Assembly (NCBI GenBank): GCA_051003795.1
Contig: JBPCKZ010000234.1
Span: 1-64,000 of the forward strand
Reading direction: 5' to 3'
DNA length: 64,000 nucleotides
Source of the DNA: JALYXS01 sp051003795
Lineage (GTDB): Bacteria > Acidobacteriota > Terriglobia > Bryobacterales > Bryobacteraceae
Below are positions 8,462 through 17,839 of this stretch, one piece after another. The notes under the pieces were generated by a model. It was not told the DNA's origin and did no database searches. It worked only from the letters and a program-made list of their open reading frames with translations. Both the position numbers and the translations under genes were made by a program. Positions within the stretch are counted from its first letter, which is position 1; each line of letters starts with the position of its first letter.

Positions 8462-10225
8462 ATGACCTCCTCCGCCAGCCTCATCCACCCCTTATCCATC
8501 CTTCCCGGCGAAAACACGCCCGGCCTGTTCCCGCCTCTCGGCCCGAATGTGAAAGTGCTCATGGTGTGGCCGCGCTTCCCTCCATCGTTCTGGGGCTTCG
8601 AGGGCGTCCTTACCATGATTCCCGAACGCGCCATGACGCCGCCCCTCGGTCTCATCACCGTCGCGGCGCTATGCCCGGCGGCGTGGGAGATTCGCCTCAT
8701 CGATCGCGCGTTTCAAGAATTGCGCGATGAGGATCTTGAGTGGGCTGACTTAGTCATGGTAAGCGCGATGCACGCGCAACGCCTGGATACACTCGCCGTT
8801 CTCGCCCGCGCGCGCTCGCTTGGCCGGCGGACCTTCATCGGGGGACCATGGGCCAGCAGCGAACCCGAACTCCTGGCCGCGCACGCGGATCATGTGCTGG
8901 TTGGCGAGGTGGAAGAGGTGTTCCCGGGCATCGCCGCCGCCCTTGAGGATGGCACGTCGCGCGGCATGTACCGCATTTCCGATAAGCCGGATATGTCTCG
9001 CGGGCCTATTCCGCGCTTCGATCTGCTCCAACTCGATAAGTACACTTCCATGCCTGTCCAGTTCTCGCGCGGATGTCCGTTTCAGTGCGAATTCTGCGAC
9101 ATCATCACGATCTACGGGCGCAAGCCGAGATACAAAACCTCCACGCAGCTCATCGCGGAGCTCGACACGCTGCGCCGGCTGGGTTGGCGCAACGAGGTGT
9201 TTATTGTCGACGACAACTTCATCGGCAATCATAAGCAGGCCTTGATTCTCGCGCGGGATTTGGCGGTATGGCAGAAGGCCAACAATCGTCCATTTTCGTT
9301 TTATACAGAGGCTTCGATCGATTTAGCGGACCGCCCCGAACTGCTCGCCGCGATGGTGGAAGCCAATTTCATGTACGTGTTTCTCGGCATTGAAACGCCG
9401 TCGTCCGAAGCCCTGAAGGAATCGAAAAAGTTCCAAAATTTGCGGAAGGACAGCGCCCAGCAGATTCGCGTGATTCAGGACAGCGGGCTCTGGGTGTTGG
9501 GCGGGTTCATCGTGGGTTTCGATTCCGACGACGAGAATATCTTCGACCGCCAGTTCGAATTCATCGAGAAGACGGCAATAACCTGGGCGATGGCCGGCGT
9601 TCTGCAGGCGCCGCCCACGACCGCGCTCTTCGACCGGATGAAAAGAGAAGGGCGATTGATCGAGGATAGCCAGGCCACCAGCAATTTCAGCGCGCCGAAT
9701 TTCCGGACCACGCTGCCGTTGCCGGTTCTTTTACGCGGATTGAGCAGCCTGCTCGCCAGATTGTACGCGCCTGAAACGTACTTTGAGCGTGCTTCCCGCT
9801 CTCTGGAAATCTGGAAGCCGAGAGCGACGCAGGTGCCCCCGAGCATGCCGCTCTCCTACGACGTGCGCGCGCTGCTCAATTCCATCTGGAAGCAGGGAGT
9901 GCGTTCCAGCTATCGGAAATCGTATTGGAAATTCTTGCTGCGGCTGATCGGAAGGTGGGGCCGGGAACCGGCGAAGCTGTGGTTGGGATTCACGGTGCTG
10001 TTATCCGCCCATCACTTTTTGATTTATGCGCGCGAGGTCGCGGATGAATTGGAGGATGGCTGCCGTGCCGCCGACGAGCGTGAGCTTGATCGCGGGCTTA
10101 ACCGCTCGATCGTTTCAGATCCCGAATCGTATCGTGCGCCGCTTTCACATCCTGGTACTGTCCTTCGACGATCGACAAAAGGTCGGACGGAAGGTTCTTC
10201 TTCAGCGCGTCTTGATAGTTGCTAA
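8462..10225 (+). CDS. B12-binding-domain radical SAM protein, DUF4070 type
   Basis: 587 residues from the ATG at MTSSASLIHP. Residues 30-190 form the cobalamin-binding Rossmann-like domain found in class B radical SAM enzymes. The [4Fe-4S]-binding loop is RGCPFQCEFCDIITIYGR (CxxxCxxC), followed by the characteristic VFIVDDNFIGN segment and by FLGIETPSSEALKESKKFQN. The C-terminal part matches DUF4070. This family includes hopanoid and other lipid or small-molecule methylases, but no hopanoid gene is nearby, so the substrate is open. The last 43 codons run across the 3' end of the convergent PA2169 gene, and that tail (LSHPGTVLRRSTKG) looks like read-through, so the ancestral stop may have been lost near 10095. 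Confidence 0.9.
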   Translation: MTSSASLIHPLSILPGENTPGLFPPLGPNVKVLMVWPRFPPSFWGFEGVLTMIPERAMTPPLGLITVAALCPAAWEIRLIDRAFQELRDEDLEWADLVMVSAMHAQRLDTLAVLARARSLGRRTFIGGPWASSEPELLAAHADHVLVGEVEEVFPGIAAALEDGTSRGMYRISDKPDMSRGPIPRFDLLQLDKYTSMPVQFSRGCPFQCEFCDIITIYGRKPRYKTSTQLIAELDTLRRLGWRNEVFIVDDNFIGNHKQALILARDLAVWQKANNRPFSFYTEASIDLADRPELLAAMVEANFMYVFLGIETPSSEALKESKKFQNLRKDSAQQIRVIQDSGLWVLGGFIVGFDSDDENIFDRQFEFIEKTAITWAMAGVLQAPPTTALFDRMKREGRLIEDSQATSNFSAPNFRTTLPLPVLLRGLSSLLARLYAPETYFERASRSLEIWKPRATQVPPSMPLSYDVRALLNSIWKQGVRSSYRKSYWKFLLRLIGRWGREPAKLWLGFTVLLSAHHFLIYAREVADELEDGCRAADERELDRGLNRSIVSDPESYRAPLSHPGTVLRRSTKGRTEGSSSARLDSC

Positions 10226-10547
10226 CGGCGGAATCTTCGCCGCGTTCGCACTCCGCGACGATGGCGGCTTCGTCCTTACCCGTGACGATGGATTTCAAGT
10301 TGATCCAGCCGCGATGGAAGCTGGCCGAAACGTGCCCGGATTTCGCCGGGTCGCCGCCGCGCCGGAGCACCTCGTTGTTCAGCTCGGCCGCGAATCGCGC
10401 GCGCTGTTGAGCGTACATGTCGAACAGCGTTCGCAGCTCCGGGTCCTGAACATGTTCCGCCGCCGTCCGAAAGCCCCGCTCGCCATCCTTGAGCGTCTCG
10501 ATCAGGTCGTTTAAGCTATCGATTGCAGCTTCGTTTTTATCGGTCAT
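10098..10547 (-). CDS. PA2169 family four-helix-bundle protein
   Basis: About 149 residues from the ATG at MTDKNEAAIDSL. The start was chosen because family members begin a few residues before the SLNDLIETLKDGERGFRTAAE motif and because it leaves room for a divergent promoter; an upstream ATG at 10610 would overlap the neighbour's start codon. Helical throughout, with FDMYAQQRARFAAELNNEV, an RRGGDP turn, SFHRGWINLKS and ERGEDSAVSNYQDAL. This is the ferritin-like DUF2383/PA2169 family, linked to stress response in some bacteria but of unsettled function. It is convergent with the radical SAM gene, overlapping its end by 128 bases. Confidence 0.88.
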   Translation of the reverse strand: MTDKNEAAIDSLNDLIETLKDGERGFRTAAEHVQDPELRTLFDMYAQQRARFAAELNNEVLRRGGDPAKSGHVSASFHRGWINLKSIVTGKDEAAIVAECERGEDSAVSNYQDALKKNLPSDLLSIVEGQYQDVKAAHDTIRDLKRSSG

Positions 10548-10608
10548 GGCGTTCAATGAAGCAATCGTACCGCCAATTTGGGCAAGAATGAGAGAATTGT
10601 AATCGTCC

Positions 10609-13602
10609 ATGAAGGGCTTGATCCTCACGGTGTGCGCGTTGCTGCTCCTGACGGGCGCGTCGCTTACCCGCGAGCAGCAGGACCGGCTCTGGCATTACCG
10701 CAACCTCGGGAAGGCGTTCTACGAGAATCCGGCGACCCAAAAAGAGGCTGTGGAGCAGTTCCGGAAAGCGCTCGAACTGGCGCCCGATTCGGCTCGCGAA
10801 CGCGTGAATTACGGGCTCGCCTTGCTGCGCGCCGGCGACACTCCGAAGGCTGTCGCGGAGCTCGAAAAGGCGCAAAAACAAGACCCTTCGATTCCGCATA
10901 CCTGGTTCAATCTGGGCATTATCGCGAAAAAGGAAGGCGATTACGCGCGAGGGATTCGAGAACTCGAACGCATGATCGAACTCGTTCCGAACGACGCGGT
11001 TTCCCATTACAATCTCGCGGTGCTTTACAAAAACGATGCGAAGCCCGAAGCCGCGGTGAAGCAATTCGAGGCGGCCGAACGTTTGAACCCCGATCTGGCC
11101 GGCCCGCATTTTCAGCTATACAATATTTATCGCCAGAGCGGCCGGACCGATGACGCAACGCGCGAATTGAGGGTTTTCCAGGAGATCAAAAAACGCCAGG
11201 TTGGGACACCGGTTCCGGAAGACATGGAATCGAACGATTACGCCGAGATCTACGACACTATCGAGTCAACGCCCGAACTCTCCGCGCCCGAATGGAATCG
11301 AACCGATTGGAAGAAATTCGTGAAGAATGTGCCGGACGCGATTTTTGCGGCCGCGGGCGATTACGATAACGACGGGCACGAGGATCTTTGCGTCATCACG
11401 AAATCCGGCGCAAGCCTGTTTCACAACGACAACGGCAAGTACACGCGGACGGCAATTGTGCTTCCGAAGGGAGATTTCCGCGCGGCTATCTGGATCGATT
11501 ACGACCACGATAACGACATGGATCTGGTGCTGCTGGGCGAGCATTCCGTACTGCTTCGAAATAACGGGACCGCCGGTTTCAGCGCCGCTCTTACCAACGA
11601 AACGCATTCGATTCCTTTCGTGGATGGCACGGCCACGGCGGCCGCGCGGTTCGCCATCGACGCGACCGCTCCGGCGCGCGATCTCGTGGTGGCTTACGAA
11701 AACCGGACGGGCGTGCTGTATCGCGATAAGCTGAACGGAGTCTTCGAGGCGATCCCGATTCCGGATCTGCCGCCGGGCGCGTCGGAGATCCAGGCGCAAG
11801 ATTTCGACCACGACAGCTTTTTGGATCTGATCGTGCGGCCCGCGCGCGGCGACACCGTCATGCTGCGGAACACGCAACAGGGGAACCTTAAGGCCATCGC
11901 CGCGCCGGTTCACGAAGTTCGGGAAGGCAAACCCAAAGGCAACTGGATTGAAATATCGCTGACCGGCGTTAAGAACGTGAAACTTGCGCCCGGCGCGACG
12001 GTCGAGGTGAAAGCGGGGCTTTCTTACAACAAGAAAGTGTACGAAGGCGTTCCGCTCCGCTTCGCGCTGGGCAGCTATTCCGAGGCCGACACCGTGCGCA
12101 TCACTTGGCCCAACGGGCTGATCCAGAATGAGCCGCGCAAGAAAGCGAACCAGGCGGTCGATATCAAGGAAGCGCAGCGACTTTCCGGATCCTGTCCGAT
12201 GATTTTCACGTGGAACGGTTCGCGTTTCGAATTCATCACGGACGTGCTCGGCGTTGCGCCGCTGGGCGCGAGCTCCGGAGACGGCACTTACTTTCCCGTG
12301 GATCACGACGAGTACGTTCAGATTCCGGGCGAATCCCTGACCGCAAAAAACGGGCTTTTCGACGTACGCATCACCGAAGAACTGCACGAGGTTTCTTATC
12401 TCGATCAGGTCCGGCTGCTCTCGGTCGACCACCCCGCGAACATGGAAATCTTTACGAACGATAAGTTCAAAGCGCCGCCGTTTCCCGAGTTCCGGCTGTT
12501 TGGCGTGCAGCGGCGGATCGCGCCCGTGAAGGCGCGCGACGATCGAGGCCGCGATGTCACCGCCGCCGTCCTGAAGCGCGACCGGGTTTATCCCGACGGC
12601 TTCGCGCGCACCCCAGCGGGCGTTGCCGAAATGCATCGTCTCGATCTCGATTTCGGAACGGCGGCGCGAGATAACCGCGCGGTGCTGATCCTGAACGGCT
12701 GGGTCGATTGGGCCGACGGCAGCACGTTTTTGGGCGCGGCACAGGAGAAGAAATCCGGATTGATCCTGCCATACCTTCAAGTAAAGGATGCTGCGGGCCA
12801 GTGGCGAACGGTGGTCCAGGATATAGGCATTCCGGCGGGCAAGCCCAAGACGATCGCCGTCGATCTGACGGGCAAATTTCTCTCCGCGGCGCGCGAAATT
12901 CGCATTGTCACGAACCTTTGCGTGTATTGGGATGAAATCTTTCTGAGCGAAGACACCGGCCCGCCGACGGTGCGATTGACGACGCTTGATGCCGAATCCG
13001 CGGATCTACATTTCCGGGGCTTCTCGCGGGCGAGCATCGATCCGGACCGGAAGCAGCCCGAGGCTTTCGAGTACGCGCGGACGCTTCCCGTCTCGATGTG
13101 GAACCCCACGCCGGGCCGCTACACGCGCTATGGCGGCGTGCTCGGATTGATTCGCGGACTCGATGACAAGCTCGTCATTATGGGATCGGGCGACGAGTTG
13201 CGCCTGCAATTCGCGGCGAAAACTTTGCCCCCGTTGCCGGTGGGGTGGCGGCGCGATTATCTGCTTTTTGTGGATGGCTGGGCGAAGGACGCGGACGCGA
13301 ACACGGCATTCTCGCAAACCGTCGAGCCGCTGCCATTTCATGGAATGAGCTCGTATCCCTACGGCGCGGACGAACGTTTTCCCGACGATGCGGAGCATCG
13401 CGGCTACCTTTCCGAATTCATCACGCGCCCCGCGCTGCGATTGATTCGGCCACTGGTCACGAGTTCTTGTGGCGCGGACACTCGTGTCCGCCGTGTCCAC
13501 ACTCGTGTGGACACTTGTTTGGAAGTGGCGAAAAACCGTGTGTCCACACGAGTGTGGACACGGCGGACACGAGTGTCCGCGCCACAATCCCAATCCCGAT
13601 GA
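10609..13602 (+). CDS. TPR, FG-GAP and ASPIC/UnbV (CRTAC1-like) protein
   Basis: 997 residues, secreted by an N-terminal signal (LILTVCALLLLTGASLT). Residues 25-200 are TPR repeats (for example EAVEQFRKALELAPDSARER and AVKQFEAAERLNPDLAGPH). Next come FG-GAP/VCBS beta-propeller blades with calcium loops such as DYDNDGHEDL and DYDHDNDMDLVLL. An ASPIC/UnbV-like module follows (GNWIEISLTGVKN, ADTVRITWPNGLIQNE) and then a long domain of about 450 residues that I do not recognise. The last 40-45 residues, CGADTRVRRVHTRVDTC and onward, are translated from the inverted repeat at 13467-13587 and are unlikely to be ancestral. It is the first gene of a five-gene chain whose start and stop codons overlap. 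The function of these proteins in Acidobacteriota is unknown. Confidence 0.88.
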   Translation: MKGLILTVCALLLLTGASLTREQQDRLWHYRNLGKAFYENPATQKEAVEQFRKALELAPDSARERVNYGLALLRAGDTPKAVAELEKAQKQDPSIPHTWFNLGIIAKKEGDYARGIRELERMIELVPNDAVSHYNLAVLYKNDAKPEAAVKQFEAAERLNPDLAGPHFQLYNIYRQSGRTDDATRELRVFQEIKKRQVGTPVPEDMESNDYAEIYDTIESTPELSAPEWNRTDWKKFVKNVPDAIFAAAGDYDNDGHEDLCVITKSGASLFHNDNGKYTRTAIVLPKGDFRAAIWIDYDHDNDMDLVLLGEHSVLLRNNGTAGFSAALTNETHSIPFVDGTATAAARFAIDATAPARDLVVAYENRTGVLYRDKLNGVFEAIPIPDLPPGASEIQAQDFDHDSFLDLIVRPARGDTVMLRNTQQGNLKAIAAPVHEVREGKPKGNWIEISLTGVKNVKLAPGATVEVKAGLSYNKKVYEGVPLRFALGSYSEADTVRITWPNGLIQNEPRKKANQAVDIKEAQRLSGSCPMIFTWNGSRFEFITDVLGVAPLGASSGDGTYFPVDHDEYVQIPGESLTAKNGLFDVRITEELHEVSYLDQVRLLSVDHPANMEIFTNDKFKAPPFPEFRLFGVQRRIAPVKARDDRGRDVTAAVLKRDRVYPDGFARTPAGVAEMHRLDLDFGTAARDNRAVLILNGWVDWADGSTFLGAAQEKKSGLILPYLQVKDAAGQWRTVVQDIGIPAGKPKTIAVDLTGKFLSAAREIRIVTNLCVYWDEIFLSEDTGPPTVRLTTLDAESADLHFRGFSRASIDPDRKQPEAFEYARTLPVSMWNPTPGRYTRYGGVLGLIRGLDDKLVIMGSGDELRLQFAAKTLPPLPVGWRRDYLLFVDGWAKDADANTAFSQTVEPLPFHGMSSYPYGADERFPDDAEHRGYLSEFITRPALRLIRPLVTSSCGADTRVRRVHTRVDTCLEVAKNRVSTRVWTRRTRVSAPQSQSR
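13467..13587. repeat. 48-bp perfect inverted repeat, MITE/REP-like element
   Basis: The left arm (13467-13514) and right arm (13540-13587) are exact reverse complements over 48 bases, with a 25-base spacer. Each arm is itself built of two small palindromes, GGACACTCGTGTCC-like and GTCCACACTCGTGTGGAC, so the whole can fold into a cruciform or branched hairpin. It lies inside the 3' end of the TPR/ASPIC gene and ends 11 bases before the ATGA overlap with the cytochrome gene. Open frames run through it in several frames. It resembles non-autonomous palindromic repeats of the RAYT/REP or MITE kind. I found no second copy in this window, so a family is not demonstrated. Confidence 0.9.
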
Positions 13603-16187
13603 CTCTTGCGAAATGTTTCCGCATCGGTTTAATCGTTCTGCTGGTGAACACCGCGTACGTCGCGGCGTTCGCATCACCCACGGTTTTCTACATGGGAAAC
13701 GTCGCGCTGCATCTGCTGCTCGGAATCGCGCTCACCATCGCGGCGGCATTTCTAATCCGCCGTAACCGCGCGCTCGGGGCTTTCGTAGTCTCGGGTGTAA
13801 TCGGCATCGTACTCGCCATCGCCCGAAACACGCGCGACCACCATTGGGTGCTCTGGCTCCACATCCTGCTCGCATTCCTCGCCGTGGCGATGCTCACGAT
13901 GCGCTGGGTGCGCCCCGTTGCCGCGTTCGCGATCCTGTTCCCCGCGGCTGTGCTGACTTACAACCATTTCTTTCCGAACCCGTATGACCGCATTCGCAAT
14001 CCTCTGGTCGTGCCGGTGTCGATGCAGGAAGAAGGCGGCGGTCCGAAGTCTCCATTCTTTCCGTCCTCTTCGCGCACCAACGTGGGCGGGACGATTCCGT
14101 CCAACTTCTTCATGGATTCGAAAACCTGCGGCGAGTGCCATAAAGACATTTACGAGCAGTGGAATAGCTCCGCGCATCATTTCGCGTCGTTCAACAACCA
14201 GTTCTATCGAAAATCGATCGAGCACATGCAGGACGCCGTCGGAACCAAGCCAAGCAAGTGGTGCGCCGGATGCCACGATCACGCGGTCTTCTTCAATGGC
14301 CGCTTCGACCGCCCAATTAAAGAGCAGGTCGATACGCCCGAAGCGCAAACCGGTCTGGGCTGCATGTCCTGCCACTCCATCGTGCACGTGGATAGCTCAA
14401 TGGGGAACGGCGGCTTCACCATTGCGTATCCGCCGCTGCATGAACTTGCCGGCAGCAAGAATCCCATGGTTCACGCGGCCAATGAATTTTTGACGTATCT
14501 GAATCCCGCGCCGCATCGAAACTCGTTTATGAAGCCGTTCATGCGCGAGGACGCCGCCGAATTTTGCTCGACGTGCCACAAGGTGCATCTCGACGTTCCA
14601 GTCAATAACTACCGCTGGATGCGCGGCTTCAACGATTACGACAACTGGCAGGCGAGCGGCGTTTCGGGACAGGGCGCGCGATCTTTCTACTATCCGCCGC
14701 AATCGAAAACGTGCGGTGGCTGTCACATGCCGCTGGCCGCCTCGCGCGATCCGGGCAACCGCGACGGCCAAGTACACTCGCATCGTTTTCCGGCGGCTAA
14801 CATGGCGCTCGCCACGGTGAATCACGACGAGGCGCAGCGAAAGGCGACCGAGGCTTTTCTGACATCCGGTTTCGTTACCGTGGACATTTTTGCGATCTCG
14901 CCGGCAGTGGACCGCCCCGGCGATACGAAAATGATTCGGCGCGTAAGCGATGCGCCGCAAGCCATGACGGGTTTCGCGGCGGGCGAAGAAACGGAGCAGG
15001 CCGGGTCCGCCGTGATTCGCGACGTGGGCCGGGTGGCCGCGCCAATCGACCGCGCGGGCGCGACCCTGGAGCCGGGACGCACGGCGCGAGTCGATGTCGT
15101 GGTCCGGACGCGCACGATCGGCCATTTTTTCCCCGCAGGCACGGTGGATGCCTTCGACGTTTGGCTCGAGTTGCAGGGAGTCGATGCGCGAGGCCAAACG
15201 ATTTTTTGGAGCGGTCGCGTCGAGGACGGCGGCAAGGGACCGGTCGAGCCCGGCGCGCATTTCTACAGGTCTTTTCAGCTCGACGGCGAAGGGAACCCCA
15301 TCAATAAGCGCAATGCATTTCAGGCGCGAAGTTTGCTTTATGCGCGACTCATTCCGCCCGGCGCGGCGGACGTCGCGCACTTTCTGGTTGGCGTTCCGGC
15401 GGATGCGCATGGGCCGATCGCCTTCACCGCCAAGCTGAACTATCGCAAGTTTTCGCACTACTACACGCAGTTTGCCTATGAAGGGCTGACACCGCCCGAT
15501 TTGCCGATCGTTACGGTCGCGCGGACCAAGGCGATTGTGCCGCTGGGCCAACCATCGTGGCAATCCGTGGCGCAAAAACAGGATCGCGAGCGCTGGAACG
15601 ATTGGGGCATCGGGCTGCTCCTTCAGGGCGATTTGAAGGGCGCCGAATACGCATTCCGCCGCGTAACGGAAGCCGAGCCGGGCTATGCCGATGGTTGGCT
15701 GAACGTTGCGCGGGCGCTCATTCAGGAAGGCGAGACCGAGGCTGCGAAACCATTCGTCCAAAAAGCGCTTGCCATCGATGCCGGTCTCGGCCGCATCTAC
15801 TTTTTCCGCGCGATGATCGAGAAATCGGAAGGCGATTACGATGGCGCGCTACGGTCGTTGCGGACGGTTGAGGAGAAGTATCCGCGCGATCGCGTGGTGC
15901 TGAATCAGATTGCCCGAGTGCTGTTCTTGAAGCGCGATTACACTGAATCGCTAGCGGCGTTGCAGCGCGTCTGCCTCGTGGACCCCGAAGATTTGCAGAT
16001 GCATTATACGATGATGCTCTGTTATCGCGGCCTTGGCGAAGCGGAAAAAGCCGCGCGCGAAGAGAAGCTGTTCCGCCGTTTCAAGGCCGAGGAATCTTCG
16101 CAATCGATCACCGCCAAGCGGCGCATGCTCAGTCCCGAGGACAATAACGAACGCCAGGCGATTCACGATCACGAGAACTCGCGATGA
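13599..16187 (+). CDS. Multiheme (five CxxCH) c-type cytochrome with membrane anchor and TPR tail
   Basis: 862 residues from the ATG that overlaps the upstream stop (ATGA). Several hydrophobic helices occupy residues 1-125. Then come five heme c motifs, near residues 177 (CGECH), 222 (CAGCH), 255 (CMSCH), 323 (CSTCH) and 372 (CGGCH), in a cytochrome c554/c-prime-like region. A beta-rich domain follows, and the last 200 residues are TPRs (AEYAFRRVTEAEPGYADGWL, ALRSLRTVEEKYPRDRVV). Probably an electron-transfer protein outside the cytoplasmic membrane; partner and acceptor are unknown. A longer in-frame frame reaches back through the inverted repeat but has no sensible N-terminus. The stop overlaps the next start. 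Confidence 0.9.
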   Translation: MTLAKCFRIGLIVLLVNTAYVAAFASPTVFYMGNVALHLLLGIALTIAAAFLIRRNRALGAFVVSGVIGIVLAIARNTRDHHWVLWLHILLAFLAVAMLTMRWVRPVAAFAILFPAAVLTYNHFFPNPYDRIRNPLVVPVSMQEEGGGPKSPFFPSSSRTNVGGTIPSNFFMDSKTCGECHKDIYEQWNSSAHHFASFNNQFYRKSIEHMQDAVGTKPSKWCAGCHDHAVFFNGRFDRPIKEQVDTPEAQTGLGCMSCHSIVHVDSSMGNGGFTIAYPPLHELAGSKNPMVHAANEFLTYLNPAPHRNSFMKPFMREDAAEFCSTCHKVHLDVPVNNYRWMRGFNDYDNWQASGVSGQGARSFYYPPQSKTCGGCHMPLAASRDPGNRDGQVHSHRFPAANMALATVNHDEAQRKATEAFLTSGFVTVDIFAISPAVDRPGDTKMIRRVSDAPQAMTGFAAGEETEQAGSAVIRDVGRVAAPIDRAGATLEPGRTARVDVVVRTRTIGHFFPAGTVDAFDVWLELQGVDARGQTIFWSGRVEDGGKGPVEPGAHFYRSFQLDGEGNPINKRNAFQARSLLYARLIPPGAADVAHFLVGVPADAHGPIAFTAKLNYRKFSHYYTQFAYEGLTPPDLPIVTVARTKAIVPLGQPSWQSVAQKQDRERWNDWGIGLLLQGDLKGAEYAFRRVTEAEPGYADGWLNVARALIQEGETEAAKPFVQKALAIDAGLGRIYFFRAMIEKSEGDYDGALRSLRTVEEKYPRDRVVLNQIARVLFLKRDYTESLAALQRVCLVDPEDLQMHYTMMLCYRGLGEAEKAAREEKLFRRFKAEESSQSITAKRRMLSPEDNNERQAIHDHENSR

Positions 16188-17839
16188 AGTGGCTTGCCCT
16201 CACCCTGGCCATCTCCGCCGCCCTTCTGCTCTGCGCCGCCAATCCGCCCGAAGCCGGTGTTCATTTCACCGATGTAACGTCCGCGTCCGGCATCCATTTC
16301 ACGCACCACAATGGGAAGTCCGGCAAGAAATATTTGCCGGAAACCATGGGCTCCGGCTGCGCGTTCGTGGATCTGGATGGCGACGGCTGGCCCGATATCC
16401 TCCTGATCAATAGCAAAGATTGGAAGCGGCGGGGCAAGAAGCGGTTAAGCGCGCTCTATCGCAATAATCGCAACGGCACATTCACCGACATCACGGAGGG
16501 CAGCGGACTCGATGTCGAAATGTACGGCTTGGGCGTGGCTGTCGCGGATTACGATAACGACGGACGTCCCGACATCTACATCACCGCTCTTGAAGGCGAC
16601 CGGCTTTTTCACAACGAGGGGAACGGCAAATTTCGCGAAGCGACCGCCGGGTCCGGCATCCGCAACGCCAACTTTGGCACGAGCGCCGCATGGTTCGATT
16701 ACGACCGCGACGGCAAGGCCGATCTGTTCGTCGCCAATTACATCCAGTGGACGCCCGCTACCGATCTATGGTGCTCGCTCGACGGAGCGACGAAGTCGTA
16801 TTGCACGCCGGAATCTTCGAAAGGCGCACCCTCGAAGCTGTATCACAACCTGGGCAACGGGAAATTCGAAGACGTTAGCGTGAAAGCCGGGATTGCCGAC
16901 CCGTCCAGCAAGTCGCTCGGCGTCACGGTGCTCGATTACAACAACGACGGCTGGCCGGATCTCTTCGTCGCCAACGATACGCAGCCAAACAAGTTGTATC
17001 GGAACAATCGCAACGGCAGTTTCACCGAAGAAGGCGTACCCGCGGGGGTCGCTTATGGCGAGGATGGCGTCGCGCGCGGGGCGATGGGCGTGGATTGGGC
17101 CGATTACGACCGCTCCGGCCGCGCGCATTTGCTGGTAGGCAACTTTTCGAATCAGATGTTGGGGCTGTATCACAATGAAGGCACCGGACTGTTTGTGGAT
17201 GAAGCGCCGTCGTCGACAGTCGGGCGCGCGAGCCTGTTGAGCTTGAGCTTCGGCGTGTTTTTCTTCGACTACGATCTGGACGGCTACCCCGACATTCTCG
17301 CCGCAAACGGCCATACCGAGGAAGAGATCGGGCAGATTCAGCCGAAAGTGCAATACAAGGAATCGCCTCTATTGTTTCGTAATTTGGGTCATCGAAAGTT
17401 TGAGAACGTGTCGGCGAAAGTGGGCCCGGATTTCGAGCGGCCCATTGTAGCGCGAGGCGCCGCGTATGCCGATTTCGACCACGACGGCGACCTCGATGTT
17501 CTGATGACCACCAACAACGGTCCGGCGATTCTGCTGAGAAACGACGGCGGCAATCGCAACCACTGGATCACGCTGCGGCTGCAAGGCACGCGTTCGAATC
17601 GCAGCGCGTTGGGCGCGGTTGTGCGCGTCGAGAGCGCGTCCGGCAAGCAGTGGAATGCCGTTCGCAGCGGCGGCAGCTACTGTTCGCAAAGCGATCTCGC
17701 GCTCACGTTCGGATTGGGCGGCGACCCGGTCGTGTTCGCCATCAACGTGGAATGGCCCAGCGGCGCGAAGCAGCGATTCTCGAATATCGCGGCGAATCGC
17801 TTTCTAACGATTGACGAGGGGCGGGGAATCTTGAAGTAG
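16184..17839 (+). CDS. CRTAC1 family protein (FG-GAP repeats plus ASPIC/UnbV)
   Basis: 551 residues with a signal peptide (WLALTLAISAALLLCAANP). It opens with the family signature VHFTDVTSASGIHFTHHNG and KYLPETMGSGCAF. Repeated calcium-binding blades follow: DLDGDGWPDILLINS, DYDNDGRPDIYIT, DYDRDGKADLFVA, DYNNDGWPDLFVAND, DYDLDGYPDILAANG and DFDHDGDLDVLMTT. The C-terminus has the ASPIC/UnbV module (HWITLRLQGTRSNRSALGA, INVEWPSGAKQRF). It is an exported beta-propeller protein of unknown function, translationally coupled to the cytochrome gene, which suggests a shared cell-surface or periplasmic role. Its stop codon overlaps the GTG of the next gene by one base. Confidence 0.92.
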   Translation: MKWLALTLAISAALLLCAANPPEAGVHFTDVTSASGIHFTHHNGKSGKKYLPETMGSGCAFVDLDGDGWPDILLINSKDWKRRGKKRLSALYRNNRNGTFTDITEGSGLDVEMYGLGVAVADYDNDGRPDIYITALEGDRLFHNEGNGKFREATAGSGIRNANFGTSAAWFDYDRDGKADLFVANYIQWTPATDLWCSLDGATKSYCTPESSKGAPSKLYHNLGNGKFEDVSVKAGIADPSSKSLGVTVLDYNNDGWPDLFVANDTQPNKLYRNNRNGSFTEEGVPAGVAYGEDGVARGAMGVDWADYDRSGRAHLLVGNFSNQMLGLYHNEGTGLFVDEAPSSTVGRASLLSLSFGVFFFDYDLDGYPDILAANGHTEEEIGQIQPKVQYKESPLLFRNLGHRKFENVSAKVGPDFERPIVARGAAYADFDHDGDLDVLMTTNNGPAILLRNDGGNRNHWITLRLQGTRSNRSALGAVVRVESASGKQWNAVRSGGSYCSQSDLALTFGLGGDPVVFAINVEWPSGAKQRFSNIAANRFLTIDEGRGILK

